This document shows, piece after piece, positions 20,872 through 28,660 of a DNA stretch of 64,000 nt. Under the pieces are notes generated by a model. That model had not been told where the DNA came from. It did not search any database and was given only the letters and a program-made list of their open reading frames with translations. A program made the position numbers and the translations under genes. Positions within the stretch are counted from its first letter, which is position 1, and each line of letters starts with the position of its first letter. This DNA comes from Multivorans sp965232105 (GTDB lineage Bacteria > Acidobacteriota > Thermoanaerobaculia > Multivoradales > Multivoraceae): assembly GCA_965232105.1 (NCBI GenBank), contig OZ246956.1:2728001-2792000 (forward strand), in the 5' to 3' direction.

Positions 20872-22866
20872 TCAGTGGTAGTACGCCATGCAGCCGGGCT
20901 CGACCTTGCGGGGGAGGCCGGGTGGGTACTCGTTGGTCCAGAACTCCTTGATCGCCTGGCAGTTGATCAGGGTGGAGACGCCGTCGTTCGCGGCCATCTC
21001 GTAGCTGCGCGGGAGGGCTTCCCGGAGTTGCTCGGGGGAGGTGACGTACTCGCCGCGGGCGCCCAAGCCTTCGGCGATCTTGTCGTAGCGGAGGTTCTCC
21101 TGGAACAGGTACATGTGCATCGAGCGCGTGGCTCGTCGAGCCGAACCGAAGACGCCCCATGCGTTGTTGTTGTAGACGAGCACGACCGCCGGGATGCGGT
21201 ACTTGGCCAGCGTCTCGAACTCCATGCCCGAGTAGCCCATGCCGGCGTCGCCGGTGATCCCGAACACCGGTGCGCCGCGGTACGGCGCCTGCGGGCCGAC
21301 TCCGTTCATCACCGCGGCGCCGGCGCCGACCGTGTAGCCGACATCCGGGCCGATCGCGCCGTACTGGTAGGCGCCGTTCAGGATCTGGCTCGGCCGGTGG
21401 GCGCGCAGCCACCGCCGGGTGTAGCGGGCAATGCCGTAGCCGCCGGAGACCACCGTCGTCTGCTCCTTCGGCAGATCGCCGGAGTAGAGGAAGGACGAAA
21501 GCTCCTGCGCGATGACGGCCGGATGAATCGTGTCCGTGGCGGCGCTGTGCTTCAGCCCGAGTTCGACCCACTCCGCGTTCTGCTTCTCGAACGCGTCCCG
21601 GGCGGCCGCGAGCTCGGCGCGCCAGGCCGGACGCGACGCGGACGGCAGCGCTTCGGCCAGCGCTTCCAGCCCGCCGCGGGCGCTGGCGACGAGACCGAGA
21701 TCGACCGGCAGGTTGCGGCCGATGTCGGCGGCGTCCTGGTCGATCCGGATGACTTTCGCGTCGGGGTCGAAGGCGACCTCGCCGACGTTGGGCATCGAGT
21801 ACTGGCCGGCGAAGATGACGAGGTCCGCCGAGAGCAGGGCGTCGGGTCCGGTGCTCACGGAGAGCGGGTGGCTGTCGGGGAAGTGGCCGCGCATCGGTCC
21901 CGACTCGACGACGGCGATGTCGGCACGCTCGGCAACCGTCCTCAGCACGTCCCACGCGCGGTCGTAGAAGACGCCGGTCGAGGCGACGATGATCGGCCGT
22001 TCGGCCTTCCGGATCATCTCGACCGCCTTCGCCGTGTCCGCCTTGGACGGGTAGGGGTGGGAGTCGGTGCGGTAGGTGCTCTTGTCGTGGTAGTAGAGCA
22101 GGTCGTCCGGCGTCTCGAACCGGGCCCGGGCGACCTCGCCGGTGAAGTCGAGGTGCACCGGCCGCGGTACGCCGGACCGCAGGTGCCGGAAGGCGTAGGC
22201 GGCGTACTCGTAGACGCGGTTGGGCGCGATCAGGCGCTTGCCGTACTTCTTCAGGCCGACCGTCGTCGGTTGCTGGTAGCCGCGCTGGATGCCGCGCTCC
22301 GTGTCGTCGCCGCCGACCGTCATGTTGCTGGCCAGAACCAGAAGCGGAGTGCGGGCAGCGTTGGCGGCGCCGATGTTCATGATCATGTTCGTGAACCCGG
22401 GTCCCTCGGTGCCCGAGCACGCCGCGACCTCGCCGGTGACCCGGGTGAAGCCGTCGGCGGCGGCGCACATGCCGCCCTCCGTGCGGCCGCCGTAGGTCGG
22501 GATGCCCTCGGCGGCGATCGCGTTGATCACCTGGTAGTTGCCGGGCGCGCAGAACAGCGCCTTGAGCCCTTCGTGGGCGCAGGCGCGCGCGAAGACCTGG
22601 GCGCCGTTCATCGGGAACTCGGCCGGGTCGGGCGCCTCGTTCCGGGTGCGCGGGATGTCCTCGGGAATCGCGATCGGCCGCTCCTCGCGGTCGACGGCGG
22701 CGGCCCTGGCCTGCTGGGCGAAGAGCGCGGCGGCCCCGACACCGGCGGCACTCGCGGCGCCGGAGGCGACGAAGCTGCGCCGCGAGACCGCGGAACCGTC
22801 CTTCGGTTCCCGGGCCTCGCGTTTCCGGGTGGGTTGGGCTTCAGGCGCGCGTTGCGATTCGCTCAT
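20872..22866 (-). CDS. Tat-exported thiamine-diphosphate enzyme (acetolactate synthase/pyruvate oxidase-like)
   Basis: Protein of 664 aa with ATG 22866 after AAGGAGA, overlapping the upstream cytochrome c stop by ATGA. The N-terminus carries a twin-arginine signal (VSRRSFVASGAASAAGVG, R29-R30). The PYR domain has the catalytic glutamate E130 in GGRTEGG, followed by GEVAACSGTEGPGFTN. The central domain is of the TPP-enzyme-M type. The PP domain has the ThDP/metal motif G539-D540-A541 with N566-N567 about 27 residues later (VYNNNAWG). The substrate is not evident; family members act on 2-oxo acids or related carbonyl compounds. An exported ThDP enzyme beside a c-type cytochrome suggests a periplasmic oxidation passing electrons to that cytochrome. 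Confidence 0.9.
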   Translation of the reverse strand: MSESQRAPEAQPTRKREAREPKDGSAVSRRSFVASGAASAAGVGAAALFAQQARAAAVDREERPIAIPEDIPRTRNEAPDPAEFPMNGAQVFARACAHEGLKALFCAPGNYQVINAIAAEGIPTYGGRTEGGMCAAADGFTRVTGEVAACSGTEGPGFTNMIMNIGAANAARTPLLVLASNMTVGGDDTERGIQRGYQQPTTVGLKKYGKRLIAPNRVYEYAAYAFRHLRSGVPRPVHLDFTGEVARARFETPDDLLYYHDKSTYRTDSHPYPSKADTAKAVEMIRKAERPIIVASTGVFYDRAWDVLRTVAERADIAVVESGPMRGHFPDSHPLSVSTGPDALLSADLVIFAGQYSMPNVGEVAFDPDAKVIRIDQDAADIGRNLPVDLGLVASARGGLEALAEALPSASRPAWRAELAAARDAFEKQNAEWVELGLKHSAATDTIHPAVIAQELSSFLYSGDLPKEQTTVVSGGYGIARYTRRWLRAHRPSQILNGAYQYGAIGPDVGYTVGAGAAVMNGVGPQAPYRGAPVFGITGDAGMGYSGMEFETLAKYRIPAVVLVYNNNAWGVFGSARRATRSMHMYLFQENLRYDKIAEGLGARGEYVTSPEQLREALPRSYEMAANDGVSTLINCQAIKEFWTNEYPPGLPRKVEPGCMAYYH

Positions 22867-23330
22867 GGTCTGTTCTCCTTGGTCTGCACGGTCCCCTCGG
22901 CCGGTGATGGCCGCAGCTCCCTCGGTCCGATGCTGCGCAGGTAGTGGACGAGGTCCCAGATCTCCGCATCGTCGAGCTCCGCCTCGAACGGCGGCATGTC
23001 GAGGCCCGCGCCGAACTTCGTGTTGCGAAAGAGGTCGCCGTCCGTCGTGCCGAACAGCCAGCGGTCGGGGTCGGTGAGGTCGGCGGCCTCGAAGTCGATG
23101 TTCTCGAGCGCCCGGCCGTCGAAGCCGTGGCAGATCTGGCAGTGGCGCAGGTAGTGGGTCCGGCCTCTGCGCTCGGCATCCTGGCTGTGCGGCGTCGGGT
23201 TGACGGTGGCGATGGCCGGCGCGTCCACCGGTTCGGTGGTGCCGGGCGCTTCGGACTGGCCGGTCGCGGCCGCGGCAAAGCCGAGCGACGCAAGCGTCGC
23301 GGCCTGGAGCACTCTTTGGACGACTGTCAT
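22863..23330 (-). CDS. secreted class I cytochrome c
   Basis: Protein of 155 aa starting at ATG 23330. A signal-like N-terminus (VLQAATLASLGFAAAATGQS) is followed by one heme site, C64-Q-I-C67-H68, and a probable axial methionine M112 in GLDMPPFE. The C-terminal helix DDAEIWDLVHYLRSIG is typical of class I cytochromes c. It is first in a two-gene operon, coupled by ATGA to the Tat-exported ThDP enzyme, and probably accepts electrons from it. A TACACT box at 23346-23351 may be its -10 element. Confidence 0.92.
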   Translation of the reverse strand: MTVVQRVLQAATLASLGFAAAATGQSEAPGTTEPVDAPAIATVNPTPHSQDAERRGRTHYLRHCQICHGFDGRALENIDFEAADLTDPDRWLFGTTDGDLFRNTKFGAGLDMPPFEAELDDAEIWDLVHYLRSIGPRELRPSPAEGTVQTKENRP

Positions 23331-23387
23331 CGGGGTTGCCGGGACAGTGTAACCGCGCGGGCTTGCGGCGGCGGGGCGTCCAGAAAC

Positions 23388-23433
23388 CGGCGCGTCGCGC
23401 CGGATGCCGGCCAGAAGGCCGGCGCACCCAGTC
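23388..23433. repeat. dispersed palindromic repeat, partial copy C
   Basis: CCGGCGCGTCGCGCCGG (23388-23404) and GCCGGCCAGAAGGCCGGC (23406-23423) are adjacent hairpins. They are followed by GCACCCAGT, the reverse complement of the ACTGGGTGCGCCGGC found in copies A and B. The element lies a few bases past the stop codon of the penicillin acylase gene (23438). Confidence 0.6.
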
Positions 23434-23437
23434 TCGG

Positions 23438-25816
23438 CTACTCCGCAGGAGCGGGAATCAACTCGATTCGGGCCTCCGCGGCCTCGAGGATGGCGGGGCG
23501 GGAGTAAAGCAGAGGGAACGCCTCGTCGTCGGCCCAGGGCTCGAAGAGGTCCTTGTAGTGCGGGCTGCGCGGGTCGCCGGACTGGCCGGGGTTGTTCATC
23601 GCAACCGAGGCGTCCCAGGCGCCGACGTCGATCACCATGCGGAAGGAAGCGCCGGATCGCTGGTTGAAGTCGCCGCCGTAGCTCGTGTTGCCCACCGTGT
23701 CGCCGGAGCCGCCGCGGGGCGCGGGCCCGACATCGGCCAGTCGGCGGATGTCGTCCGGAAGGTGCGCCGACATGGGGTGCCGCAGGGCGATCTGGTGCAG
23801 GTCGCCCCAGCGCCAGGAGGCGGGGTCGGGGCCCAGGCGTTCGCCGACGTCGACGTAGGCGGATACGAGACTGTCGAGGAGCGCTTCGTCGCGCGCCCGT
23901 CGCGGCCGGTCGCCGAGCCGCGGATCGACCTCTTCGAGCAGCCTCAGGAGGTTCTCGTCCTGGACGGGGAGCGGATCGTCGCCCGCCTCGAGCGCTGTCG
24001 CCATCCGCCGGCCGACTTCGGCGTCGAGATGCCGCCGCCACCAGACCTCGAACAGCGCGGCCGCGGCGCTGTCCGCGGCAAGTTCGCCGTTCCAGCCGCC
24101 CAGGAGCTCGAGCGCCGGCGTGGCCTCCGGCGTCGGTTTCGCTCTGCTCAGCAGCGCGAGCAGGCGGCGGGCGGGGATGGAGACATAGTCCGTCTGAAGC
24201 CGCACCGCGCCCTCGACGGTCATCGCGTCGTCTTTGTCCAGCACTTCGCCGATCCGCTGACGCCGGTAGGGCCCCGCCCACTCGCGGCCCAGGGGAACGT
24301 CGTAGCCGGGTGGCAGGTTCATCTCGTTGGCGGTCGCCACCCAGCCGCGTTCCGGGTTGAACTCGACGGGCAGTTCGTCCATGTCCCGGTAACCCCGCCA
24401 CTCGTAGCGACCGTCTCCCGGCACCGGCAGCAGGCCGTCCCAGTTGGGGCGAATCGGAGCGAGGCCGCCCGGCTTCCAGCCGATGTTGCCGTTCGTGTCG
24501 GCGTAGACCTGATTCTCGGACGGCGTGCCCCAGCGGTTCATCGCGGCCAGGAACTGGTCCCAGTCGCGCGCCCGGATGTACTCGATCGACCCGAGGTAGG
24601 GGGCCATCCCGGGCTCGAGCCAGGCGGCGCGCAGGCCGATCGCCAGGTCTCGGTCGGGGTCCCGGTAGAGCACGGGGCCATGGTGGGTGAAGCGAAGTTC
24701 CTCGGTGCGGGCGTCGCCGCCGCGAACCGGAATCGTCTCGAGAGTCACCTCCATCGGCAGCCAGTTGCCCCGGTACTCGTAGAAGTCGGGCTCGTCGGGC
24801 TTCGTCCGGTAGACGTAGAGGTCTTCCTGGTCGATGCTGAAGATCGTCAGGCCGAAGGCGATCGTGCCGTTGTGCCCGATCGAGATGCCGGGCAGCGCCG
24901 GTTCGCCGGCGCCGATCAGGTCGAGCCCCGGCGAACTGAGGTGGACGATGTAGCGCAGCGAGGGCACGGCCTGCGTGCGGTGCGGATCGTTCGCGAGCAG
25001 GGGTCTGCCGGTGGCGGTGCGGCGAGGCGAGATCGCCCAGTTGTTGCTGCCCTGGGAGGCCGGGTCGACCTCGTCCTGGAAGCCGGCTGCGAGGTTGTTG
25101 AAGCGGACGCCGCGGGTGCCGAGCCGGTACAGGTCGAGGGCCTGAGGTGGCGCCGACTGGAAGCGGAAGAAGTCGAGGTCGAGGCCCTCCGGCACTGTGA
25201 GCCGATGGTCCGGTTGGTAGCGATCGCGGAGCGCGAGTGCCTCCGGTCCGTTGTCGGCCAGGAACGTGGCCCGGGCGAACTCGCTGACCGCGTTCCGCAG
25301 CAGGCCGTGGCTGCGGATCCGGGTGACCGCTTCGGGCGTCCAGTGCGAGGGCTTGTAGTCCAGCGCCTCGAACTCGGGCGGCATCAGCTCGGGACGCTCC
25401 AGTACCAGGTCGACGTAGGCGTTCACACCGTGCGTCCACGCGGTGACGATGCGCTTCGTGTCCGAGGCGTAGGCGAGCCACTCGGCGTGCATGTCGCCCC
25501 GGTAGAGCAGCAGCCGGGCCGCCCGGTCCTGCTCGACGAAGCTCGGTCCGAAGACCTCGGACAGCGTGCCCTCGCCCCGCCGTCGCCAGAGGTCGATCTG
25601 CCACAGTCGGTCGCGGGCCGCGTTCCAGCCCTGGGCGAAGAACAGATCGTCCTGGCCGCCGGCGAAGACGTGGGCCACGCCCCAGCGGTCGACCAGGATC
25701 TCGACCGGCGCGTCGAGGCCGGGGACCTCGAAACGGGTCGTATCGATCTCCTGGGCCGCGGTCGTCGCGGCGAGGAACAGGGCGATCGCGGGGGTCGTCT
25801 GGCGCAGCTTGAGCAT
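23438..25816 (-). CDS. penicillin acylase-family hydrolase (Ntn hydrolase precursor)
   Basis: Precursor of 792 aa. ATG 25816 gives a signal peptide (MLKLRQTTPAIALFLAATTA); a TTG seven codons upstream is possible. The alpha region runs to about residue 230. The beta subunit would begin at S257 in QGSNNWAISP, the autocatalytic N-terminal nucleophile. ANDPHRTQAVPSLRY, a histidine-containing stretch found after the nucleophile in this family, follows, then GHNGTIAFGLT and oxyanion-type NEMNLPPGYD. Such enzymes cleave amides of penicillin, N-acyl homoserine lactones or other acyl-amides; the substrate is unknown. It is divergent from the TonB receptor gene at 25865, only 48 bp away. Confidence 0.93.
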   Translation of the reverse strand: MLKLRQTTPAIALFLAATTAAQEIDTTRFEVPGLDAPVEILVDRWGVAHVFAGGQDDLFFAQGWNAARDRLWQIDLWRRRGEGTLSEVFGPSFVEQDRAARLLLYRGDMHAEWLAYASDTKRIVTAWTHGVNAYVDLVLERPELMPPEFEALDYKPSHWTPEAVTRIRSHGLLRNAVSEFARATFLADNGPEALALRDRYQPDHRLTVPEGLDLDFFRFQSAPPQALDLYRLGTRGVRFNNLAAGFQDEVDPASQGSNNWAISPRRTATGRPLLANDPHRTQAVPSLRYIVHLSSPGLDLIGAGEPALPGISIGHNGTIAFGLTIFSIDQEDLYVYRTKPDEPDFYEYRGNWLPMEVTLETIPVRGGDARTEELRFTHHGPVLYRDPDRDLAIGLRAAWLEPGMAPYLGSIEYIRARDWDQFLAAMNRWGTPSENQVYADTNGNIGWKPGGLAPIRPNWDGLLPVPGDGRYEWRGYRDMDELPVEFNPERGWVATANEMNLPPGYDVPLGREWAGPYRRQRIGEVLDKDDAMTVEGAVRLQTDYVSIPARRLLALLSRAKPTPEATPALELLGGWNGELAADSAAAALFEVWWRRHLDAEVGRRMATALEAGDDPLPVQDENLLRLLEEVDPRLGDRPRRARDEALLDSLVSAYVDVGERLGPDPASWRWGDLHQIALRHPMSAHLPDDIRRLADVGPAPRGGSGDTVGNTSYGGDFNQRSGASFRMVIDVGAWDASVAMNNPGQSGDPRSPHYKDLFEPWADDEAFPLLYSRPAILEAAEARIELIPAPAE

Positions 25817-25850
25817 CGACGAACGGGCACGATACAACGTGCCACTCGGC

Positions 25851-25856
25851 TAAGCT
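25851..25856 (+). promoter_or_regulatory. candidate -10 box of a leaderless TonB receptor gene
   Basis: TAAGCT lies exactly 8 nt before the ATG at 25865, with no ribosome site between. The same TANNNT-to-start geometry occurs at seven other first genes in the window. Confidence 0.4.
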
Positions 25857-25864
25857 CTCGCCCC

Positions 25865-27832
25865 ATGCGCACACGTCCCGGCTTGGCTGCCGTTCTCCGG
25901 TGCGGTGCCCTGGCGTTCCTGGCCCTCAACGCGCCAGTGACCCTCGTCGCGCAGGAGGACGAGGGCGAGCCGGGGAAGGCGGCGGGCGAGGACGGAGACG
26001 AAGCCCCCGCGGCGGTCTACTACGAGACGGCAACGGTGCGGGCTCGCGCACTCGACCTGGCGACGGCATCGGTCCAGGTTGTGGAAGCCGATGACCTGGA
26101 GCACCTCGCGGTGCGCGATGCGGCTGATGCGTTGCGGCTCGTCCCCGGCGCCTGGGTGCTCGGCAACGACTCGAGCTCCGCCCTGGCCGGAGCTTCCCTG
26201 CGCGGTGGCGACGCGAACTTCACGCTGGTTCTGATCGACGGCGTGCCGATGGCCGACAGTACGGACCAGTACGGCGGCGCCTTCCCGCTTGGCAGCGTCA
26301 GCGCGGCGGAGATCGAGCGCCTGGAGGTCGTGCGCGGTCCGCTGTCGTCGTTCTACGGGTCGAGTTCGCTTGCTGGCGCGATCCAGGTGATCACCGCGGC
26401 TCCGCGCGGCGAGGCGCCGTTCCTGGGCGCCAGCGCCGACGTGGGCGACCACGATCACCGCAGCGGCCGGCTCTCCTGGGGCCGTACCGGCGAGTCGTCG
26501 GACGGTTCGATTGGTGCTTCGTTCCGCGAGGAGGCGGGCCGGGTCGGCGACGACGCGCTGGAGCAGCAGACGGTGAGCGGTCGGCTGCGCTTCCGTTTGG
26601 GCGAAGCGTCGGCGCTTCGGCTGTCCGCGCGCCTGGCCGACTGGCAGGCCGACGACTACGGGGACGGTTCGGGCGGCCCGGTCTACGGCAGTGGCGACTT
26701 GCGGAACTCCGACCACGGTGACTTCGGGCTGGCGGCGACGGTCGACATCGGCGCCGGCGGCGCCTGGAGCCACACGCTGCGGTCGAGCTTCTACGAGCAC
26801 ACGCTCGACCGGAGCAGCCCCCCGATCGTGCCGGTCGTGCCGCCGATCACCGAGTCGACGGAGTTCAGCGACCTGCGCCTCGCCTGGACGGGCGCTTTCT
26901 CGCCGGCCGGCGACGCGCCCTACGAGTTCAGCTTCGGCGTCGAGGGCCTGACGGAGGAGGGGCGGAACCGGAGCCTGCTCCTGCTGCCGCCTTTCTTTGG
27001 CGGCCCGCTTCAGGGCGACTACCTGATCGAACGCGATCGGGCCGGCGTCTTCGGGGAGTGGCGGTGGAGCCGCGGCGACTTCGTCGCGGAAGTCGGCGGC
27101 CGGGCGGACTTCTTCGAGGGCGAAGGCAACGAGTTCAGCCCGCGCGTGGGCCTGCGCTACGCGCCCGAGGGCGGTTCCTGGTCGGTGCGGGCATCGGCGG
27201 GCGAGGCGTTCAAGTTGCCGAGCCTGTACGCCCTGGCGACACCCCGGGCGATCGGCGGCAACCCGAACCTCGAGGCGGAGACGAGTGCCGGCGCGGACCT
27301 TGGCTTCGAGGTGCGGACGGCCGACGGTTCGGCCAGCGGCGGCGTCACCCTGTTCTCGAACCGCTTTGAGAACCTGATCGACTTCGACTTCGACACGTTC
27401 CAGATCGTGAACCGGAGCAAGGTGGACGCGCAGGGCGTCGAGGCCTTCCTCGTATGGAACCCGTCCTCCCGGGTCGGGTTCGATGTGCGCCTGACCTCGC
27501 AGGACACCGAGGACCTCGCCACGGGGCGGACGTTGCGTCGTCGGCCGGACCTGTTCGGCGGCATCGGCCTGCGCATTGATGTGAGCGAGGCGGTCCGTCT
27601 CGGCGTTGAGGCCCGGCATAGCGGCCCCTATCTCGACGAGCAGATACCGGCGCCGTTCCAGACCTCGGTTGCCGGCCGGGATGTGGTCGGTCTGTCGCTC
27701 GCCTGGCAGGCGGCGGAGCGGTGGCGGATCAGCCTGCGCGCGGACAACGCGTTTGATGAGTCGTACGAAACCCAGGTCGGATTCCCCGGCCCCGAGCGGT
27801 CTTTGCGGATCGGGGTTCGCTATGGGCGCTAG
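25865..27832 (+). CDS. TonB-dependent receptor (small, vitamin B12/siderophore-type)
   Basis: Protein of 655 aa starting at ATG 25865. An upstream open frame exists but is antisense to the penicillin acylase gene. After a signal peptide (ALAFLALNAPVTLVAQ) come the plug domain (VVEADDLEHLAVRDAADALR, LVLIDGVPMADS, IERLEVVRGPLSSFYGSSSL) and a 22-strand barrel with the conserved FSPRVGLRYAPEG, FKLPSLYALATP and NPNLEAETS motifs. It lacks the carboxypeptidase-like extension of the other two receptors and resembles BtuB/siderophore receptors. It is likely to import a small metal chelate; the ligand is unknown. A DUF1080 lipoprotein gene follows after 48 nt. Confidence 0.93.
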   Translation: MRTRPGLAAVLRCGALAFLALNAPVTLVAQEDEGEPGKAAGEDGDEAPAAVYYETATVRARALDLATASVQVVEADDLEHLAVRDAADALRLVPGAWVLGNDSSSALAGASLRGGDANFTLVLIDGVPMADSTDQYGGAFPLGSVSAAEIERLEVVRGPLSSFYGSSSLAGAIQVITAAPRGEAPFLGASADVGDHDHRSGRLSWGRTGESSDGSIGASFREEAGRVGDDALEQQTVSGRLRFRLGEASALRLSARLADWQADDYGDGSGGPVYGSGDLRNSDHGDFGLAATVDIGAGGAWSHTLRSSFYEHTLDRSSPPIVPVVPPITESTEFSDLRLAWTGAFSPAGDAPYEFSFGVEGLTEEGRNRSLLLLPPFFGGPLQGDYLIERDRAGVFGEWRWSRGDFVAEVGGRADFFEGEGNEFSPRVGLRYAPEGGSWSVRASAGEAFKLPSLYALATPRAIGGNPNLEAETSAGADLGFEVRTADGSASGGVTLFSNRFENLIDFDFDTFQIVNRSKVDAQGVEAFLVWNPSSRVGFDVRLTSQDTEDLATGRTLRRRPDLFGGIGLRIDVSEAVRLGVEARHSGPYLDEQIPAPFQTSVAGRDVVGLSLAWQAAERWRISLRADNAFDESYETQVGFPGPERSLRIGVRYGR

Positions 27833-27880
27833 AAGCTTGCGAAACCAGTTTCGACGCTAGCCAATCAGGAGGATGGACGG

Positions 27881-28660
27881 ATGAAGCGGATGTTGACGGT
27901 CATTGTTGCAATGCTGCTGGCGGTCGGCGCGGCCGCCTGCGTGGAAGTTCGGGTGGGCGCCGCGGATGGCGCCGAAACCGAAGAGGCGGCGGCCGAGCCG
28001 GCCGCGGCCGCAGGCGAACTCGCGGCCGACGAAGCCGAGGCGGGCTTCCAGTCCCTCTTCGACGGCGAATCGCTCGAGCACTGGCGGGGCTTCAAGCTCG
28101 ACAGGGCGCCGGCTGGCTGGGCCGTCGCGGACGGCGTGATCCATTTCGTGCCGCCCACCGGCGACGACGCGGGTCCGCGGGCCGACCTGATGACGCGCGA
28201 GCAGTACCGGTCTTTCGAGTTCAGGTTTGACTGGGCGGTGACGCCAGGGGGAAACAGCGGCGTGATGTTCCACGTTTCGGAGGACGGTGGGGCTTCGTAC
28301 TCGACGGGTCCCGAGTTTCAGATCCTCGACGACGGCGGGCACCGCGACGGACGGCGCATGGAAACCTCGGCAGCTTCGAACTACGCCCTTCACGCCCGGC
28401 AGGGCGGTGAGCTGATGCCGCTGGGTGAGTTCAACACGAGCGCGCTTCGGGTCGAGGGCGCAACCGTCACGCACTGGCTGAACGGCGAGAAGGTCGTTGA
28501 GTACACGCTCTGGGACGACGAGTGGAAGGAACTCGTCGCGGCCAGCAAGTTCGCCTCGATGCCCGACTACGGGATGATGGAAACCGGCCACATCGCGCTC
28601 CAGGACCACGGCAACGAGATCTGGTTCCGCAACCTCCGGATTCTCGTCCTGCCCGACTGA
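27881..28660 (+). CDS. DUF1080 (3-keto-disaccharide hydrolase-like) lipoprotein
   Basis: Protein of 259 aa with ATG 27881 after AGGAGG. It begins MKRMLTVIVAMLLAVGAAAC, a lipobox with the cysteine at residue 20. An Ala/Glu-rich linker (about 30-50) precedes the DUF1080 jelly roll: SLFDGESLEHWRGF, TREQYRSFEFRFDWAVTPGG, NSGVMFHVSEDG and FQILDDGGH. Known family members bind or cleave sugars, some acting on 3-keto-glycosides. Its stop shares one base with the ATG of the Rieske-ThDP gene (TGATG), implying coupled translation, although this protein is lipid-anchored outside and the next has no export signal. Confidence 0.9.
   Translation: MKRMLTVIVAMLLAVGAAACVEVRVGAADGAETEEAAAEPAAAAGELAADEAEAGFQSLFDGESLEHWRGFKLDRAPAGWAVADGVIHFVPPTGDDAGPRADLMTREQYRSFEFRFDWAVTPGGNSGVMFHVSEDGGASYSTGPEFQILDDGGHRDGRRMETSAASNYALHARQGGELMPLGEFNTSALRVEGATVTHWLNGEKVVEYTLWDDEWKELVAASKFASMPDYGMMETGHIALQDHGNEIWFRNLRILVLPD

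Noticed and set aside
23336..25864. Long plus-strand extension upstream of the TonB receptor at 25865
   Set aside because: This part is antisense to the penicillin acylase gene. The signal peptide and a promoter-like box place the true start at 25865.
23331..25874. Long minus-strand extension upstream of the cytochrome c gene
   Set aside because: It runs in another frame over the penicillin acylase gene, and only the last 155 codons have a heme motif and signal peptide.
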